Source of the DNA: Rhodobiaceae bacterium
GTDB taxonomy: Bacteria > Pseudomonadota > Alphaproteobacteria > Parvibaculales > Parvibaculaceae
Direction: 5' to 3'
Assembly (NCBI GenBank): GCA_021404525.1
Contig: JAAWWE010000001.1
Location: 62,001-126,000, forward strand
Length of the DNA: 64,000 nucleotides
Shown here: positions 44,786 to 54,049 of the stretch, piece by piece
Layout of the letters: each line of letters opens with the position of its first letter
Position numbering within the stretch: position 1 is the stretch's first letter
Notes under the pieces: model-generated
Database searches by the model: none
What the model was told of the DNA's origin: nothing
Seen by the model: the letters and a program-made list of their open reading frames with translations, nothing else
Translations under genes and position numbers: made by a program

Positions 44786-46030
44786 CTAGTCGACGAGCGC
44801 CCCATAGACCAATTGTTGCATTTGTGGACGCAAGGGGTAGGCCCGCGACGGCATAAGCTGGGTCATCAAAATACCGATAAGATCTTCCTGGGGATCAATC
44901 CAGAAATAGGTCGACGCCGCGCCGCCCCAGGAATGATTGCCCTCTGATGTCACAGCCTGCGCTTCAGCAGGGTCAATGATCACCGAAAAGCCCAAGCCGA
45001 AGCCGGTGCCTTCCGAGCCTGTTTCCGAGAAAGCGGACTGATCCATTTCGGGCATGGTCTTGCCGCCCGGCAGGTGATTGAGGGTCATATAGTCGACGGT
45101 CTTTGGTGAGAGAATGCGCACCCCGTCCAGCTCACCGCCGTTCAGGAACATCTGACAGAAGCGCCAATAATCGGTCATGGTCGAGGTGAGCCCACCGCCG
45201 CCGGAGAAGAAGGGTTTTGGCGTGGCATAGGTGCTTTTGTCACTGCCGGGATCAAAGAGGCGAACTTCGCGGGTCTTTGGATCTTTTTCATAGTTAGCCG
45301 CAAAACGCGAAAGCTTATCTGCAGGTACCATGAAGCCGGTGTCCACCATGCCAAGCGGATCGAAAATGTTCTCTTGCAAAAATTTGTCGAGCGGCTGCCC
45401 TGACAGGACTTCCACCAATCTGCCGCAAACATCCGTAGCGACGGAATAGCTCCATTGCGTGCCGGGGGAGAAGAGCAGGGGAATCTCCGAGAGAGCGTCG
45501 CAGAATTCTTCAAGGTTCATGCCGTTTGCAGTGGCCGCGCCTTCAATCCCGTTCTTGCGATAAATCTTGTCGACAGGATGCACATGCATAAAGCCGTAGG
45601 TCAGGCCGGACGTGTGCGTGAGCAGGTCCCGGATCGTCATCGCCCGTTCGCAGGGCTTCGTGCGATAGTCGTCATAGGTGCCGCCATCCCAGACCTGCAA
45701 TTTCTTGAAGGAGGGAATATAGCGATGCACTTCGTGGGAAAGCTGAAAGAGTCCGCGCTCATAGAGCATCATCAAAGCAACAGAGGTGATGGGCTTCGAC
45801 ATGGAATAGATGCGGAAGATCGTGTCTTTTTCAAGTGGAAGGGAGTTCTCCCGGTCCCGCTCACCCACGGTTTCAAAATGGGCAATCTTGCCGCCCCGTG
45901 CCACCAGCGTTGAGACGCCGGCCAGCTTGCCTTTTTCCACATAGGATCCGAAATAGGAGGGGATATTCGAAAGCTTGGAACTATCGAGCCCGACATCTTC
46001 AGGCGTTGTAAAAGGTGTTTCAGCGTTCAT
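44786..46030 (-). CDS. Serine beta-lactamase-fold hydrolase (family VIII esterase-like)
   Basis: The protein of about 414 residues has FRIYSMSKPITS with the SxxK nucleophile, YSVATDVCGRLVEVLSG with the catalytic Tyr, and HSWGGAASTYFWIDP in the place of the KTG box. This set is typical of class C-like carboxylesterases rather than true beta-lactamases. No signal peptide is evident, so it acts in the cytoplasm. The start at 46030 fits the domain edge. It is first in a run with GrpB, EamA and GNAT genes and 72 nt after the second hydrolase. Substrate unknown. Confidence 0.87.
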   Translation of the reverse strand: MNAETPFTTPEDVGLDSSKLSNIPSYFGSYVEKGKLAGVSTLVARGGKIAHFETVGERDRENSLPLEKDTIFRIYSMSKPITSVALMMLYERGLFQLSHEVHRYIPSFKKLQVWDGGTYDDYRTKPCERAMTIRDLLTHTSGLTYGFMHVHPVDKIYRKNGIEGAATANGMNLEEFCDALSEIPLLFSPGTQWSYSVATDVCGRLVEVLSGQPLDKFLQENIFDPLGMVDTGFMVPADKLSRFAANYEKDPKTREVRLFDPGSDKSTYATPKPFFSGGGGLTSTMTDYWRFCQMFLNGGELDGVRILSPKTVDYMTLNHLPGGKTMPEMDQSAFSETGSEGTGFGLGFSVIIDPAEAQAVTSEGNHSWGGAASTYFWIDPQEDLIGILMTQLMPSRAYPLRPQMQQLVYGALVD

Positions 46031-46102
46031 CTTGTTTCCCCACATGTGAATGTTTGTTGGCGTGATCTTAAACGTTTGCGGCAAGAGGGGAAGCGCTCTC
46101 CT

Positions 46103-47158
46103 CTAACACCTGAAACAATCGACCACGTTGGCCATCCACTCCTTCATATTGGGGCCGAGGCTTGCATCTGTTTTGCCATGGCGCACCAACACAAGGTCGC
46201 AATCAGGCACTACGATGGTGAACTGCCCTTCAAATCCGTTCGCGGAGAAGCTTCCGGGGCCACCGCGTTCGAGCCACCAGTGCGCGCCGTAAGGGCCGTC
46301 ATCGGTCAGCATTTGTGGTGTTTGCGCAGTGGGTGTGCGGGCATAGTCCACCCAACCTTCAGGAAGGATGCGTTTCCCGTCCCAGACGCCATCGCGCAGA
46401 TAAAGTGTCCCGAATTTCGCAAAATCCCGCGCCGTGGCGAAACAGAAGGATGAGCCGATAAACGTGCCGACATCGTCAAACTTTGGTTCAGCGCTCTTCA
46501 TGCCGATCAGATCAAGCAGTTCCTCCCGCATGAACTTTTCGAACTCAGGGCCCGTCGAGCCAAGGGCGCGTGCTGCACAGCGCGCGACAATATTGGTCGT
46601 GCCACTGGAGTACGACCAATAGGAATCAACTGGATGTTCAAGATCAAAAGAGGCGGCAAACGCACCTGTATCCTCTTTGCCTGCGCCCCATAGCATTTCG
46701 ATCACGTCAGATGGCGCCTGGTCTGTATATTCTTCGCGAAACGCGAGGCCGCTCGACATGCGCAGCAACTGATCCAGTGTAATCGAATGTCTTGGATCTG
46801 AAGGGTCTTCCCATTCGGGCACATCTGCTCTTGCATGAATGTCGATCTTGCCTTCGCGCACCAGAATACCAATGAGCGCCTGTGTGATGCTTTTTGCTTT
46901 CGACCAGGACGGAAAGGTTGAAGCTGCAGTGAAGTCGTCTCGGTAATGTTCCGCTACAATCTTGCCGTGCTGGACCACCAGCAGCGCATGTGTCTCCCCC
47001 ATGTCAGGACCGTTTTGCGCACCAAATCCATCATCGATCAGCGCATCCAGTCTTGCTCGATCAACCCCCGCCTTTGGTTCTGCACAAGCCCAGTCATTGG
47101 TGGGCCAGGCAACACCGTCAGGGTGTGCGGGCAAGGGAAGAAGGGATGCATTGCTCAT
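46103..47158 (-). CDS. Serine beta-lactamase-fold hydrolase (6-aminohexanoate-dimer hydrolase-like)
   Basis: The protein of about 351 residues has FPSWSKAKSITQALIG (SxxK), YWSYSSGTTNIVARC with the Tyr-Ser-Ser variant seen in NylB-type enzymes, and WWLERGGPGSFSANGFEGQFTIVVPDCDLVLVRHG at the end. Such proteins cleave amides or esters of small dimers. The ATG at 47158 is set by the gap to the divergent glycosidase and by the domain edge; 59 upstream residues of the open frame look non-coding. It and the esterase at 44786 are related in fold only. Confidence 0.85.
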   Translation of the reverse strand: MSNASLLPLPAHPDGVAWPTNDWACAEPKAGVDRARLDALIDDGFGAQNGPDMGETHALLVVQHGKIVAEHYRDDFTAASTFPSWSKAKSITQALIGILVREGKIDIHARADVPEWEDPSDPRHSITLDQLLRMSSGLAFREEYTDQAPSDVIEMLWGAGKEDTGAFAASFDLEHPVDSYWSYSSGTTNIVARCAARALGSTGPEFEKFMREELLDLIGMKSAEPKFDDVGTFIGSSFCFATARDFAKFGTLYLRDGVWDGKRILPEGWVDYARTPTAQTPQMLTDDGPYGAHWWLERGGPGSFSANGFEGQFTIVVPDCDLVLVRHGKTDASLGPNMKEWMANVVDCFRC

Positions 47159-47301
47159 GGAAAACCACCTGCTGAAATAGTACGGGCCGCAGAATGGGTG
47201 ACTGACGGGTGATTGACAAGTCACAGTTACGATTGCAGCGCGGGCTTCTTTCCTGTTTGATGCCACCCAACAAAATAAAACGGCAGGACGGGAGACAGAG
47301 G

Positions 47302-49281
47302 GTGGCTTTACCAAGAATCGGCATTGACGGGTCATGGTTCATCGATGCGGAAGGTCGCAGGGTCATCTTGCGCGGGGTCAATCTCGGCGGCGACTGCAAA
47401 ATGCCCTATCCCGATGGTGGAACCAACCACCCGACAGACTTCTCAGATCATCGGACAGTGTCCTTTGTCGGACGTCCCTTTCCCATCGAAGAAGCTGATG
47501 AACATTTTTCACGGCTCGCCGCCTGGGGCTTCAATTGCCTGCGCCTCCTGACCACCTGGGAAGCGGTGGAGCATGCCGGTCCGCGCGATTATGACACGGA
47601 CTATCTCGACTATTACGCTGAACTCTGTCGACGGGCAGGGGAGTATGGCCTCTATGTTTTTGTCGACTTTCACCAGGATGTCTGGAGTCGCATGACGGGG
47701 GGCGACGGCGCGCCTGCCTGGATCTTTGAAAAAGTTGGGCTCGACTTCACCAAATTCCATGAGGCGGGCGCCGCCCATGTCATGCAATACAAATATGACT
47801 ATGCTCGTGGTGGGCGTCAGGAAGACAATTACCCGACCATGACCTGGGCGCAGAACTACCGTCTGCCGGCCAATGGAATCATGTGGACACTCTTCTTTGC
47901 GGGTCGTGACTTCGCGCCCGACATGATCATTGAAGGTCAGAATGTACAGGACTATCTGCAGGACCATTATGCAGGTTGTCTCGTGGAGATCGCAAAACGG
48001 GTAAAGGATCTGCCCAACGTGATTGGGTTCGACACACTGAATGAACCAGGCACAGGTTTTGTCGGCCAACGTCTGTCTTATCAGCATGTTGGGAAGTCAG
48101 AGGAAAATCCACGCATAGCAACGCCAGGGCCTGCCTGGTCAGCGCTGGACGGCCTGGCGGTAGCACGAGGCGTTACCCGCTCTGTTCCCCAGCTTGAGTT
48201 TTCGCTGGAGCACATGGCCTCGGTCGTCACGGAAGACCGACAGGTCAATCCGAACAATGTGGACTGCTGGCTGCCGGGAGCTGATGACCCGTTTGAAAAA
48301 GCAGGCGCTTACCGCCGCACGAATGAGGGTGTTGAGCCTCTCCGCGAAGACTTCTTCCAATCGGTTGAGGGTCGCCAAGTCGATCTGGAAGATGACTATA
48401 TGGCGCCATTCTTCGACAAGGTCGCAAAGGAAGTGCGCGCGGTGCGCGATGACTGGTTGATCTTTGCTGAGCTTGATCCGTTTACCGGGCTCTTAGGCGG
48501 TGCCTTCCCGGAAGAGACGCCCGACCGCACGGTGAATGCATCACACTGGTATGACATCGCGACCTTGTCGACCAAGACCTTTATGTACCCCACCGCGGTC
48601 AACCCCTTCTCAGGCAAGACATTGAACGGGCGTGAGGAAATTGAGGCACATTACAAACGGCAGCTGTCGAACATTCGCAATGCAGGTCGTACCCTAAACG
48701 GGGGAACGGGAGCACCAACATTGATTGGCGAATGCGGCATTCCTTACGACCTGGATGGCGCCACCGCCTATCAGGCCTGGGCTGACGGGGACCGATCGGA
48801 AGCCCCTTGGACGTCCCATGTTCTGGCGCTGGAGTTTCTCTATAATGCGCTCGATGATCTGCATTTGAGTTCGACCCATTGGAACTACACAGTGTCTAAC
48901 TCAAATGATCTCGCCATTGGCGACGGATGGAACCAGGAAGACTTATCCATTTTCAGTCGGGATCAGCAGGACGATCCAAACGACATCAATTCCGGCGGCC
49001 GCGCGCTCAAAGGATTTGTGCGACCCTACCTTCAGGCTTGCCAAGGCACCCCTCTTGAAACCAGATTCACGCTTGAGACGAGAGAGTTTGTCTCGCGTTA
49101 CCAGCCTGAGGGAAGCGGCGAGGCAACTCTATTTGTCCCCGTGTTGCAATACCCGGACGGCTATAGCCTGTCTGTTGAGGGAGGCACGGCCGACTATGAC
49201 GCCGTTGCGCAGAAGGTTACCGTGACACCGGAAGGTGCAGGGGAAGTAGTGATTACAATCACGCCGGTCGCGGAAGGCTAA
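47302..49281 (+). CDS. GH5-family glycoside hydrolase (glycolipid glucosidase-like)
   Basis: The protein of about 659 residues starts IGIDGSWFIDAEGRRVILRGVNLGG, usual for GH5. GFDTLNEPGTGF near residue 250 carries the acid/base Glu and TLIGECGIPYD near 500 the nucleophile. STHWNYTVSNSNDLAIGDGWNQEDLSIFS resembles the signature of GH5 subfamily 12 steryl- and glucosylceramide-glucosidases. A beta-sandwich-like tail ends it. No signal peptide is present. I choose the GTG at 47302 (GGGAG, 7 nt) over an ATG at 47260. It probably removes sugar from a glycolipid or sterol/hopanoid glycoside. Confidence 0.82.
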   Translation: MALPRIGIDGSWFIDAEGRRVILRGVNLGGDCKMPYPDGGTNHPTDFSDHRTVSFVGRPFPIEEADEHFSRLAAWGFNCLRLLTTWEAVEHAGPRDYDTDYLDYYAELCRRAGEYGLYVFVDFHQDVWSRMTGGDGAPAWIFEKVGLDFTKFHEAGAAHVMQYKYDYARGGRQEDNYPTMTWAQNYRLPANGIMWTLFFAGRDFAPDMIIEGQNVQDYLQDHYAGCLVEIAKRVKDLPNVIGFDTLNEPGTGFVGQRLSYQHVGKSEENPRIATPGPAWSALDGLAVARGVTRSVPQLEFSLEHMASVVTEDRQVNPNNVDCWLPGADDPFEKAGAYRRTNEGVEPLREDFFQSVEGRQVDLEDDYMAPFFDKVAKEVRAVRDDWLIFAELDPFTGLLGGAFPEETPDRTVNASHWYDIATLSTKTFMYPTAVNPFSGKTLNGREEIEAHYKRQLSNIRNAGRTLNGGTGAPTLIGECGIPYDLDGATAYQAWADGDRSEAPWTSHVLALEFLYNALDDLHLSSTHWNYTVSNSNDLAIGDGWNQEDLSIFSRDQQDDPNDINSGGRALKGFVRPYLQACQGTPLETRFTLETREFVSRYQPEGSGEATLFVPVLQYPDGYSLSVEGGTADYDAVAQKVTVTPEGAGEVVITITPVAEG

Positions 49282-49287
49282 GCCCCA

Positions 49288-50043
49288 TCAAATTTCCGCA
49301 GCAATGTCCTTGGCTGTGCTTTTCAATATGGGAATGAACTGCTTGGCAGCATCCGCAGGCGTGATCGCAGAGCGGATGAACCGCATGGTGATGGCGGCCT
49401 GTGCTTCGCCGTCTTTTAACACAGGTACGGCGAGCCCAAAGGCGCGATCATCCTGCACAGGGCCTGACACCGCATATCCATCACTGCGGACGGTTTCGAT
49501 CAAGCGTTCGACATATTGCTCATCCAAGGCGGCTCGATCGGTTTCTCGACCTGTCCCCTGAAGTGTCGCTAGCAAAAGCGCCCGTGTCTCATCTGAAGAG
49601 AAGGCGAAATAGGCACGGCCCATGGCGGAGATAAGAAGCGGGATGCGTCGCCCGATATAAATTCGGTCGAGCGCAAAGGGCGAATGCGAGAGGGTGCTGT
49701 AGCGCGCCTGCATCGCATCGCCATCCAACGTGGCGATGGCGAGCGGCCATTTATGGTCCCGCGTGACCGCACGGAGATGCGCGCGCGATACCTCGACAAT
49801 CTGGTCGGAACTTTGAAACCCGCCTGCGAGCAGCGTGACCCGGTCTGTCAGGCAATAGCCGGCGCTTCGGGAAATCCGCCGGGCGTAGCCAGTTGAGATC
49901 AGCGTATCGAGCAACCGGACAAGCGTGGATTTTGGCAGCCCTGTATCCTCATGCAGGTCCGCGAGCGTCGTATAGACCCGCCGATTCAAGGCCTCGACCA
50001 CGGCGAGCCCCCGGGTTAGTGATTCAATGTTTCTTTCCGCCAT
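49288..50043 (-). CDS. IclR-family transcriptional regulator
   Basis: The 251-residue protein has an N-terminal winged helix (residues 7-65, with HEDTGLPKSTLVRLLDTL) and the IclR effector domain (SHSPFALDRIYIGRRIPLLISAMGRAYFAF... and PVQDDRAFGLAVPVLKDGEAQAAITMRF). It converges with the GH5 gene, 6 bp apart, and is divergent from the TauD gene at 50165 over 121 bp. That dioxygenase is its likely target. Confidence 0.92.
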   Translation of the reverse strand: MAERNIESLTRGLAVVEALNRRVYTTLADLHEDTGLPKSTLVRLLDTLISTGYARRISRSAGYCLTDRVTLLAGGFQSSDQIVEVSRAHLRAVTRDHKWPLAIATLDGDAMQARYSTLSHSPFALDRIYIGRRIPLLISAMGRAYFAFSSDETRALLLATLQGTGRETDRAALDEQYVERLIETVRSDGYAVSGPVQDDRAFGLAVPVLKDGEAQAAITMRFIRSAITPADAAKQFIPILKSTAKDIAAEI

Positions 50044-50164
50044 GTTCGCCCGGTTTTTGAATTCCGCTCTGTGGAATTAGTAAATCATTTTGGAGCGGCC
50101 TGCGTCAACGCACGGCAGACTGAGTTCCTACATTTAATCGCACTACCTCGGGAGGAGATCGGCG

Positions 50165-51028
50165 ATGAATGCCCCAGCAGCAATTAAAAACGCAGAGGCC
50201 TTAGAGCTGACGTTTGACGCGTTGAGTCCCAGCATCGGCGCCACCGTTTATGGAATCGACCTCAGGCAGCCGGTCAGCGACGAAGTGGCCGCAGCGCTGC
50301 GCGCCGCTCTTGTGGACTATAAGGTTCTCTTCTTCCGCGATCAGGACATCACCACAGAACAGCACCTGGATTTTGCTCGCAGGTTCGGTGATCTCGAAGT
50401 TCATCCTTTCGGGCCACAGAATGCAGAGAACCCTGAGGTCCTGAAAATCTTTCACAACAAGGACAATAAGGGCCGCGAAAACACCTGGCACTCTGATGTG
50501 ACCTGGCGGCTGGAGCCGTCTCTTGGCTCCATTTTGCGGGCCCGCGAAGTGCCGCCAAAAGGCGGGGACACGCTCTTTGCCAATATGGAAATGGCCTATG
50601 AGGACTTGTCCGACGAGATCAAAGAAAAACTGGATGGTGCTATCGCAGTCCACGATTTCGCCAACTTCCGCGCAGGGCTGCGAAAGAAGGGCCTCTCGGA
50701 TGAGGAGATTGAAGTCTACAACAAGAAATATCCGAACCCGCATCACCCGGTGATCCGCACACACCCGGAGAGCGGCAAAAAATCCATCTACGTGAACCTC
50801 GCCTTCACCCAATATATTGAAGGGTGGGACCGCGCTGAGTCAGACGCTATGTTGCAGTTCCTCTATTCACGCGCGGCCATTCCGGAATATCAGTGCCGGT
50901 TCCAGTGGGAAAACAATTCCATCGCCTTTTGGGACAACCGCTCTGCCCAGCATTACGCGGTCTCAGACTATTGGCCTGCAGAACGCCGCATGGAGCGGGT
51001 AACGGTCATTGGCGATAAGCCTGTCTAA
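50165..51028 (+). CDS. TauD/TfdA-family 2-oxoglutarate dioxygenase
   Basis: The 287-residue protein has TWHSDVTWRLEPSLGSILRA with the HxD metal pair, GGDTLFANMEMAYEDLS, and WDNRSAQHYAVSDYWPAERRMERVTVIG with the distal His and Arg. It is a full-length member and differs from the other TauD gene at 41847 in the substrate-facing region. GGAG occurs upstream of the ATG. It is divergent from the IclR gene. Expected to release sulfite, phenol or alcohol from a substituted substrate; which one is unknown. Confidence 0.92.
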   Translation: MNAPAAIKNAEALELTFDALSPSIGATVYGIDLRQPVSDEVAAALRAALVDYKVLFFRDQDITTEQHLDFARRFGDLEVHPFGPQNAENPEVLKIFHNKDNKGRENTWHSDVTWRLEPSLGSILRAREVPPKGGDTLFANMEMAYEDLSDEIKEKLDGAIAVHDFANFRAGLRKKGLSDEEIEVYNKKYPNPHHPVIRTHPESGKKSIYVNLAFTQYIEGWDRAESDAMLQFLYSRAAIPEYQCRFQWENNSIAFWDNRSAQHYAVSDYWPAERRMERVTVIGDKPV

Positions 51029-51031
51029 ACT

Positions 51032-53131
51032 TTAAGCCATCCCGTGAATGGCAAGCGCGAACGCATAGACAAGAGCGGTTTCCTTGAGCCGCTCAAAGCG
51101 CCCAGCGGCGCCCCCGTGGCCTGCATCCATATTGGTCTTGAAGAGAATGGCATTGCCGCTGGTTGAGTGCGCGCGCAGTTTTGCAATCCACTTGGCCGGT
51201 TCCCAATAGGTCACCCGCGGGTCGGTCAGGCCGGCGAGCGCCAGGATGTTGGGATAGGCTAGCTCGGTGACATTGTCATAGGGCGAATAGGCGGCTATCG
51301 CCTCATAGGCTGATTTGTCTTCAATCGGGTTGCCCCATTCCAGCCACTCAGGGGGGGTGAGCGGCAATGTGTCGTCCAGCATGGTGTTGAGCACATCGAC
51401 AAAGGCCACTTCCGCAACAATGCCTTTGAAGAGGTCCGGTGCCAGGTTCGCAACCGCCCCCATCAGCATGCCGCCCGCGCTGCCACCGTGCGCGGTAATA
51501 TTGCCGCGCGCCGTATAGCCCTTGGCGGCCAGATGTTCGCCAGCCGCAATAAAGTCTGTGAACGTGTTTGGTTTCTTGTCGAGCTTGCCATCCTTGTACC
51601 AGCCATAGCCGCGTTCTTTGCCGCCCCGAATATGCGCGATGGCATAGATAAAGCCTCGATCAACAAGGCTCAGACGACTGACCGAGAAAGACGCGGGCAT
51701 AGAGATGCCATAGGCGCCATAACCGTAGAGCAGGCAGGGCGCTGACCCGTCGAGCTTGGCGTCTGCACGATAGACAAGAGAGATGGGAACCTGGACACCA
51801 TCTTTGGCAGTCGCGAATATCCGTTCGGTCACATAGTCGGCTGAATTGTGGCCGCTTGGCACTTCCTGTTCTTTCAGAAGCACGCGCGCGCGGGTCCCCA
51901 TATCATAATCGAAAATCTGTTCCGGTGTGGTCATGGAAGAATAGGAAAACCGGACTTGAGATGTTTCATATTCGAGCCCGGCCATGAAACCGAGATCAAA
52001 TGCTTCCTCTTCAAACGAGATCGCGTGCTCGCTGTCGTCCTCAAGCGCCCGGACAATGATCTTGTTCAATCCGTCTTCCCGTTCCAGGCGAACATGGAAA
52101 TCCTGATAGGCACAATGATCAAGGAGCAGGGTTCCCGGCCGGTGGGGGAGGACGTCCCGCCAATTGCTGCGGTCTGGAGAACCTGTCGGCGTTTCCACAA
52201 GTTTGAAGTCTTCTGCATCATCGGCATTGGTGACAATCAGAAACCGGTCTCTTGGCGCGTCATGCTCCAGATCATATTCAACACCGGCTTCACGCGCCGT
52301 CACCAGCACTGGCGCGGCCTCCGGCGTGGTCGCGTCAATGAGATGGCTTTCGCTGGTCTGATGGTCGTGCGCGCTGATCACGATATAGCGCCCGCTTTGC
52401 ACCGTGCCCACACTTACAAAAAAGCCGGGGTCGGCTTCTTCATATACGCAGACATCATCAGAAACATTCTCCCCCAACTGATGCCGGAACACTTTGCTGG
52501 GGCGGTGGTTCTCATCAACCCGCACATAAAAGAACGTCTTATTGTCGAGCGCCCAGGCCGCCCCGCCGCTAGTGTCAGGAATGGCGTCTGAGAGGTCAGT
52601 GCCTGTTTTAATGTCACGGATTTTGAGCGTGAAATATTCAGAACCTTTGACGTCACTGCTCCAGGCGAACAGCGCATCATTGGGGCTGCGCGATGCGCCA
52701 CCTATTTTGAAATAGGCTTGCGCCTCGGCTTCCTTGTTCCCATCAAGGATGATGGTTTCCGTCTCCCCTCCTGCGCGCGGCTTGCGGCAGAAAAGAGGGT
52801 GCTGTGACCCGGTTTCATATTTGGAGTAATAGAGCCAGTCACCATGTGGGGCAGGTACGGAGCTGTCATCCTCCTTGATCCGGCCTTTGATTTCCTCAAA
52901 AAGCACCGTCCGCAACTTTTCGAGCGGTTCGAAGGCCGCGTCTGCATAGGTGTTTTCAGCTTCCAGATAAGCCCGAATGTCCGCCTGCAGGACACTGGGG
53001 TCTTTCATCAGTGTTTGCCAGTCCGGGTCCCTGAGCCAGTCATAGGGATCGGAGCGGGTAATGCCGTGGCGGGTATCGGTCACGGAGCGTTCATCGGCAA
53101 TCGGGGCAGTAGGCGGAAGCGCGAGGGACAT
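51032..53131 (-). CDS. ptrB: Oligopeptidase B (S9 family peptidase)
   Basis: The 699-residue protein has an N-terminal seven-blade propeller (about residues 70-400) and a C-terminal alpha/beta hydrolase with AHGGSAGGMLMGAVAN (nucleophile Ser), LAGLTDPRVTYWEP (Asp) and MDAGHGGAAGRFERL (His). The YGYGAYGISMPASFS and HIRGGKERGYGWYKDGKL stretches are typical of oligopeptidase B, which cleaves after basic residues in peptides below about 30 residues in the cytoplasm. Length agrees with the family. It is the only gene of its unit here, ending 3 bp from the TauD gene. Confidence 0.93.
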   Translation of the reverse strand: MSLALPPTAPIADERSVTDTRHGITRSDPYDWLRDPDWQTLMKDPSVLQADIRAYLEAENTYADAAFEPLEKLRTVLFEEIKGRIKEDDSSVPAPHGDWLYYSKYETGSQHPLFCRKPRAGGETETIILDGNKEAEAQAYFKIGGASRSPNDALFAWSSDVKGSEYFTLKIRDIKTGTDLSDAIPDTSGGAAWALDNKTFFYVRVDENHRPSKVFRHQLGENVSDDVCVYEEADPGFFVSVGTVQSGRYIVISAHDHQTSESHLIDATTPEAAPVLVTAREAGVEYDLEHDAPRDRFLIVTNADDAEDFKLVETPTGSPDRSNWRDVLPHRPGTLLLDHCAYQDFHVRLEREDGLNKIIVRALEDDSEHAISFEEEAFDLGFMAGLEYETSQVRFSYSSMTTPEQIFDYDMGTRARVLLKEQEVPSGHNSADYVTERIFATAKDGVQVPISLVYRADAKLDGSAPCLLYGYGAYGISMPASFSVSRLSLVDRGFIYAIAHIRGGKERGYGWYKDGKLDKKPNTFTDFIAAGEHLAAKGYTARGNITAHGGSAGGMLMGAVANLAPDLFKGIVAEVAFVDVLNTMLDDTLPLTPPEWLEWGNPIEDKSAYEAIAAYSPYDNVTELAYPNILALAGLTDPRVTYWEPAKWIAKLRAHSTSGNAILFKTNMDAGHGGAAGRFERLKETALVYAFALAIHGMA

Positions 53132-53149
53132 GTTGGTCTTTCACATATG

Positions 53150-53184
53150 AAAAAGCCTCCGGCAGGTGGGCCCGCCGAAGGCTT
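53150..53184 (-). terminator. Rho-independent terminator of the maoC gene
   Basis: On the minus strand AGCCTTCGGCGGG pairs imperfectly with CTGCCGGAGGCT, followed by TTTTTC. It lies about 22 nt past the stop of the MaoC gene and just before the oligopeptidase B start. Confidence 0.8.
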
Positions 53185-53205
53185 CATAAGATAGGGATGA
53201 AACGT

Positions 53206-53658
53206 CTATTCGAAAAGAAGCGTAATCGTTTCTGCGATCAGTGCTGGACGTTCCTGACCTTCAATTTCGATCGACACTTCATTGATGATCTGTGTGCCAC
53301 CGCTCTTAGGCGTCGCATCTTTGAGAGACAGACGACCCCGTACGCGGGAGCCAACGGGCACCATGTTGGTGAAACGGACACTGTTGGAACCGTAATTGAT
53401 GCCGCGGGTCACGCTTTTCACGCCGCTGATTTCGCCCATAAGCTTTGGCAGCAGGGAAAGGGTCAGATAACCATGCGCAATCGTGGGCATGCCCAATTCC
53501 TTCTGGGTACGCTCAGGATCAATATGGATCCACTGATGGTCGCCGGTTGCCTCAGCGAACATGTTGATGCGGTCCTGATCGATTTCGACCCAGTCGCTGA
53601 CGCCGATTTCTTTTCCTTTTTCCGCCGCGTAGTCAGCAACGGTGTCAAAAATGCGCAT
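53206..53658 (-). CDS. MaoC-family (R)-specific enoyl-CoA hydratase
   Basis: The 150-residue protein is a single hot-dog domain with FAEATGDHQWIHIDPERTQ carrying the catalytic Asp and His, followed by IAHGYLTLSLLPKLM, the MaoC signature. It hydrates trans-2-enoyl-CoA to (R)-3-hydroxyacyl-CoA, a step in fatty-acid breakdown or polyhydroxyalkanoate supply. It has its own terminator and probably its own promoter in the 57-bp gap upstream. NodN-type members are close relatives. Confidence 0.92.
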   Translation of the reverse strand: MRIFDTVADYAAEKGKEIGVSDWVEIDQDRINMFAEATGDHQWIHIDPERTQKELGMPTIAHGYLTLSLLPKLMGEISGVKSVTRGINYGSNSVRFTNMVPVGSRVRGRLSLKDATPKSGGTQIINEVSIEIEGQERPALIAETITLLFE

Positions 53659-53715
53659 AAAAATGCCTCCAATTGTGTTTTTTGATGTTGGGGAATGATC
53701 CCTGAAAAAGCTGGC

Positions 53716-54033
53716 CTAAAGGTAACGGCCTCTTTCCAGAATTTCCAAGACATAATCACGATAAGAAAGCCCAAGTGATTGTGCTTTTTTGAACCGACGA
53801 ATGGCTGTTTCCTGAGAAGGGCCCGCCCAGGCTGCTGCATGAGCCTCTTTCATCTGGCGCCGCTCCAGGCGGTCCCAGTCGAAAAGGCCCGGGCCGAGAT
53901 TGTGGCCGATCATTGGGTGAAAAGGGATTACATAGCCCAGATATTCCAGCCGTTCCGTCTGCTGCGACCGCATTTTGGCCAGCCGTTCACCAGGCTTGGC
54001 GCGGCGTTTTCGGACAGGGCGGGCGGCGAGCAT
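53716..54033 (-). CDS. Hypothetical protein (105 aa)
   Basis: I do not recognise the family. The ATG at 54033 follows the OmpA-like gene by 16 nt and has AGGA about 11 nt upstream. The protein is basic at the N-terminus (ARPVRKRRAKPGERLAKMRSQ is mostly Arg/Lys) and ends YRDYVLEILERGRYL, a stretch that looks conserved. A PFHPMIGHNLGPGLFDWDRLERR segment is in the middle. An open frame reaching to 54438 overlaps the OmpA gene in another phase and is not used. Probably co-transcribed with the OmpA-like gene. Confidence 0.62.
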   Translation of the reverse strand: MLAARPVRKRRAKPGERLAKMRSQQTERLEYLGYVIPFHPMIGHNLGPGLFDWDRLERRQMKEAHAAAWAGPSQETAIRRFKKAQSLGLSYRDYVLEILERGRYL

Positions 54034-54049
54034 CTCAGATAGGTTCCTT

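Noticed and set aside
44786..47158. True beta-lactamases
   Set aside because: Both genes have SxxK but lack a secretion signal and the KTG box; they fit esterase or amidase families.
47159..47335. Upstream extension of the NylB-like gene by 59 residues
   Set aside because: It would overlap the divergent glycosidase start region and reads as low-quality sequence before the domain.
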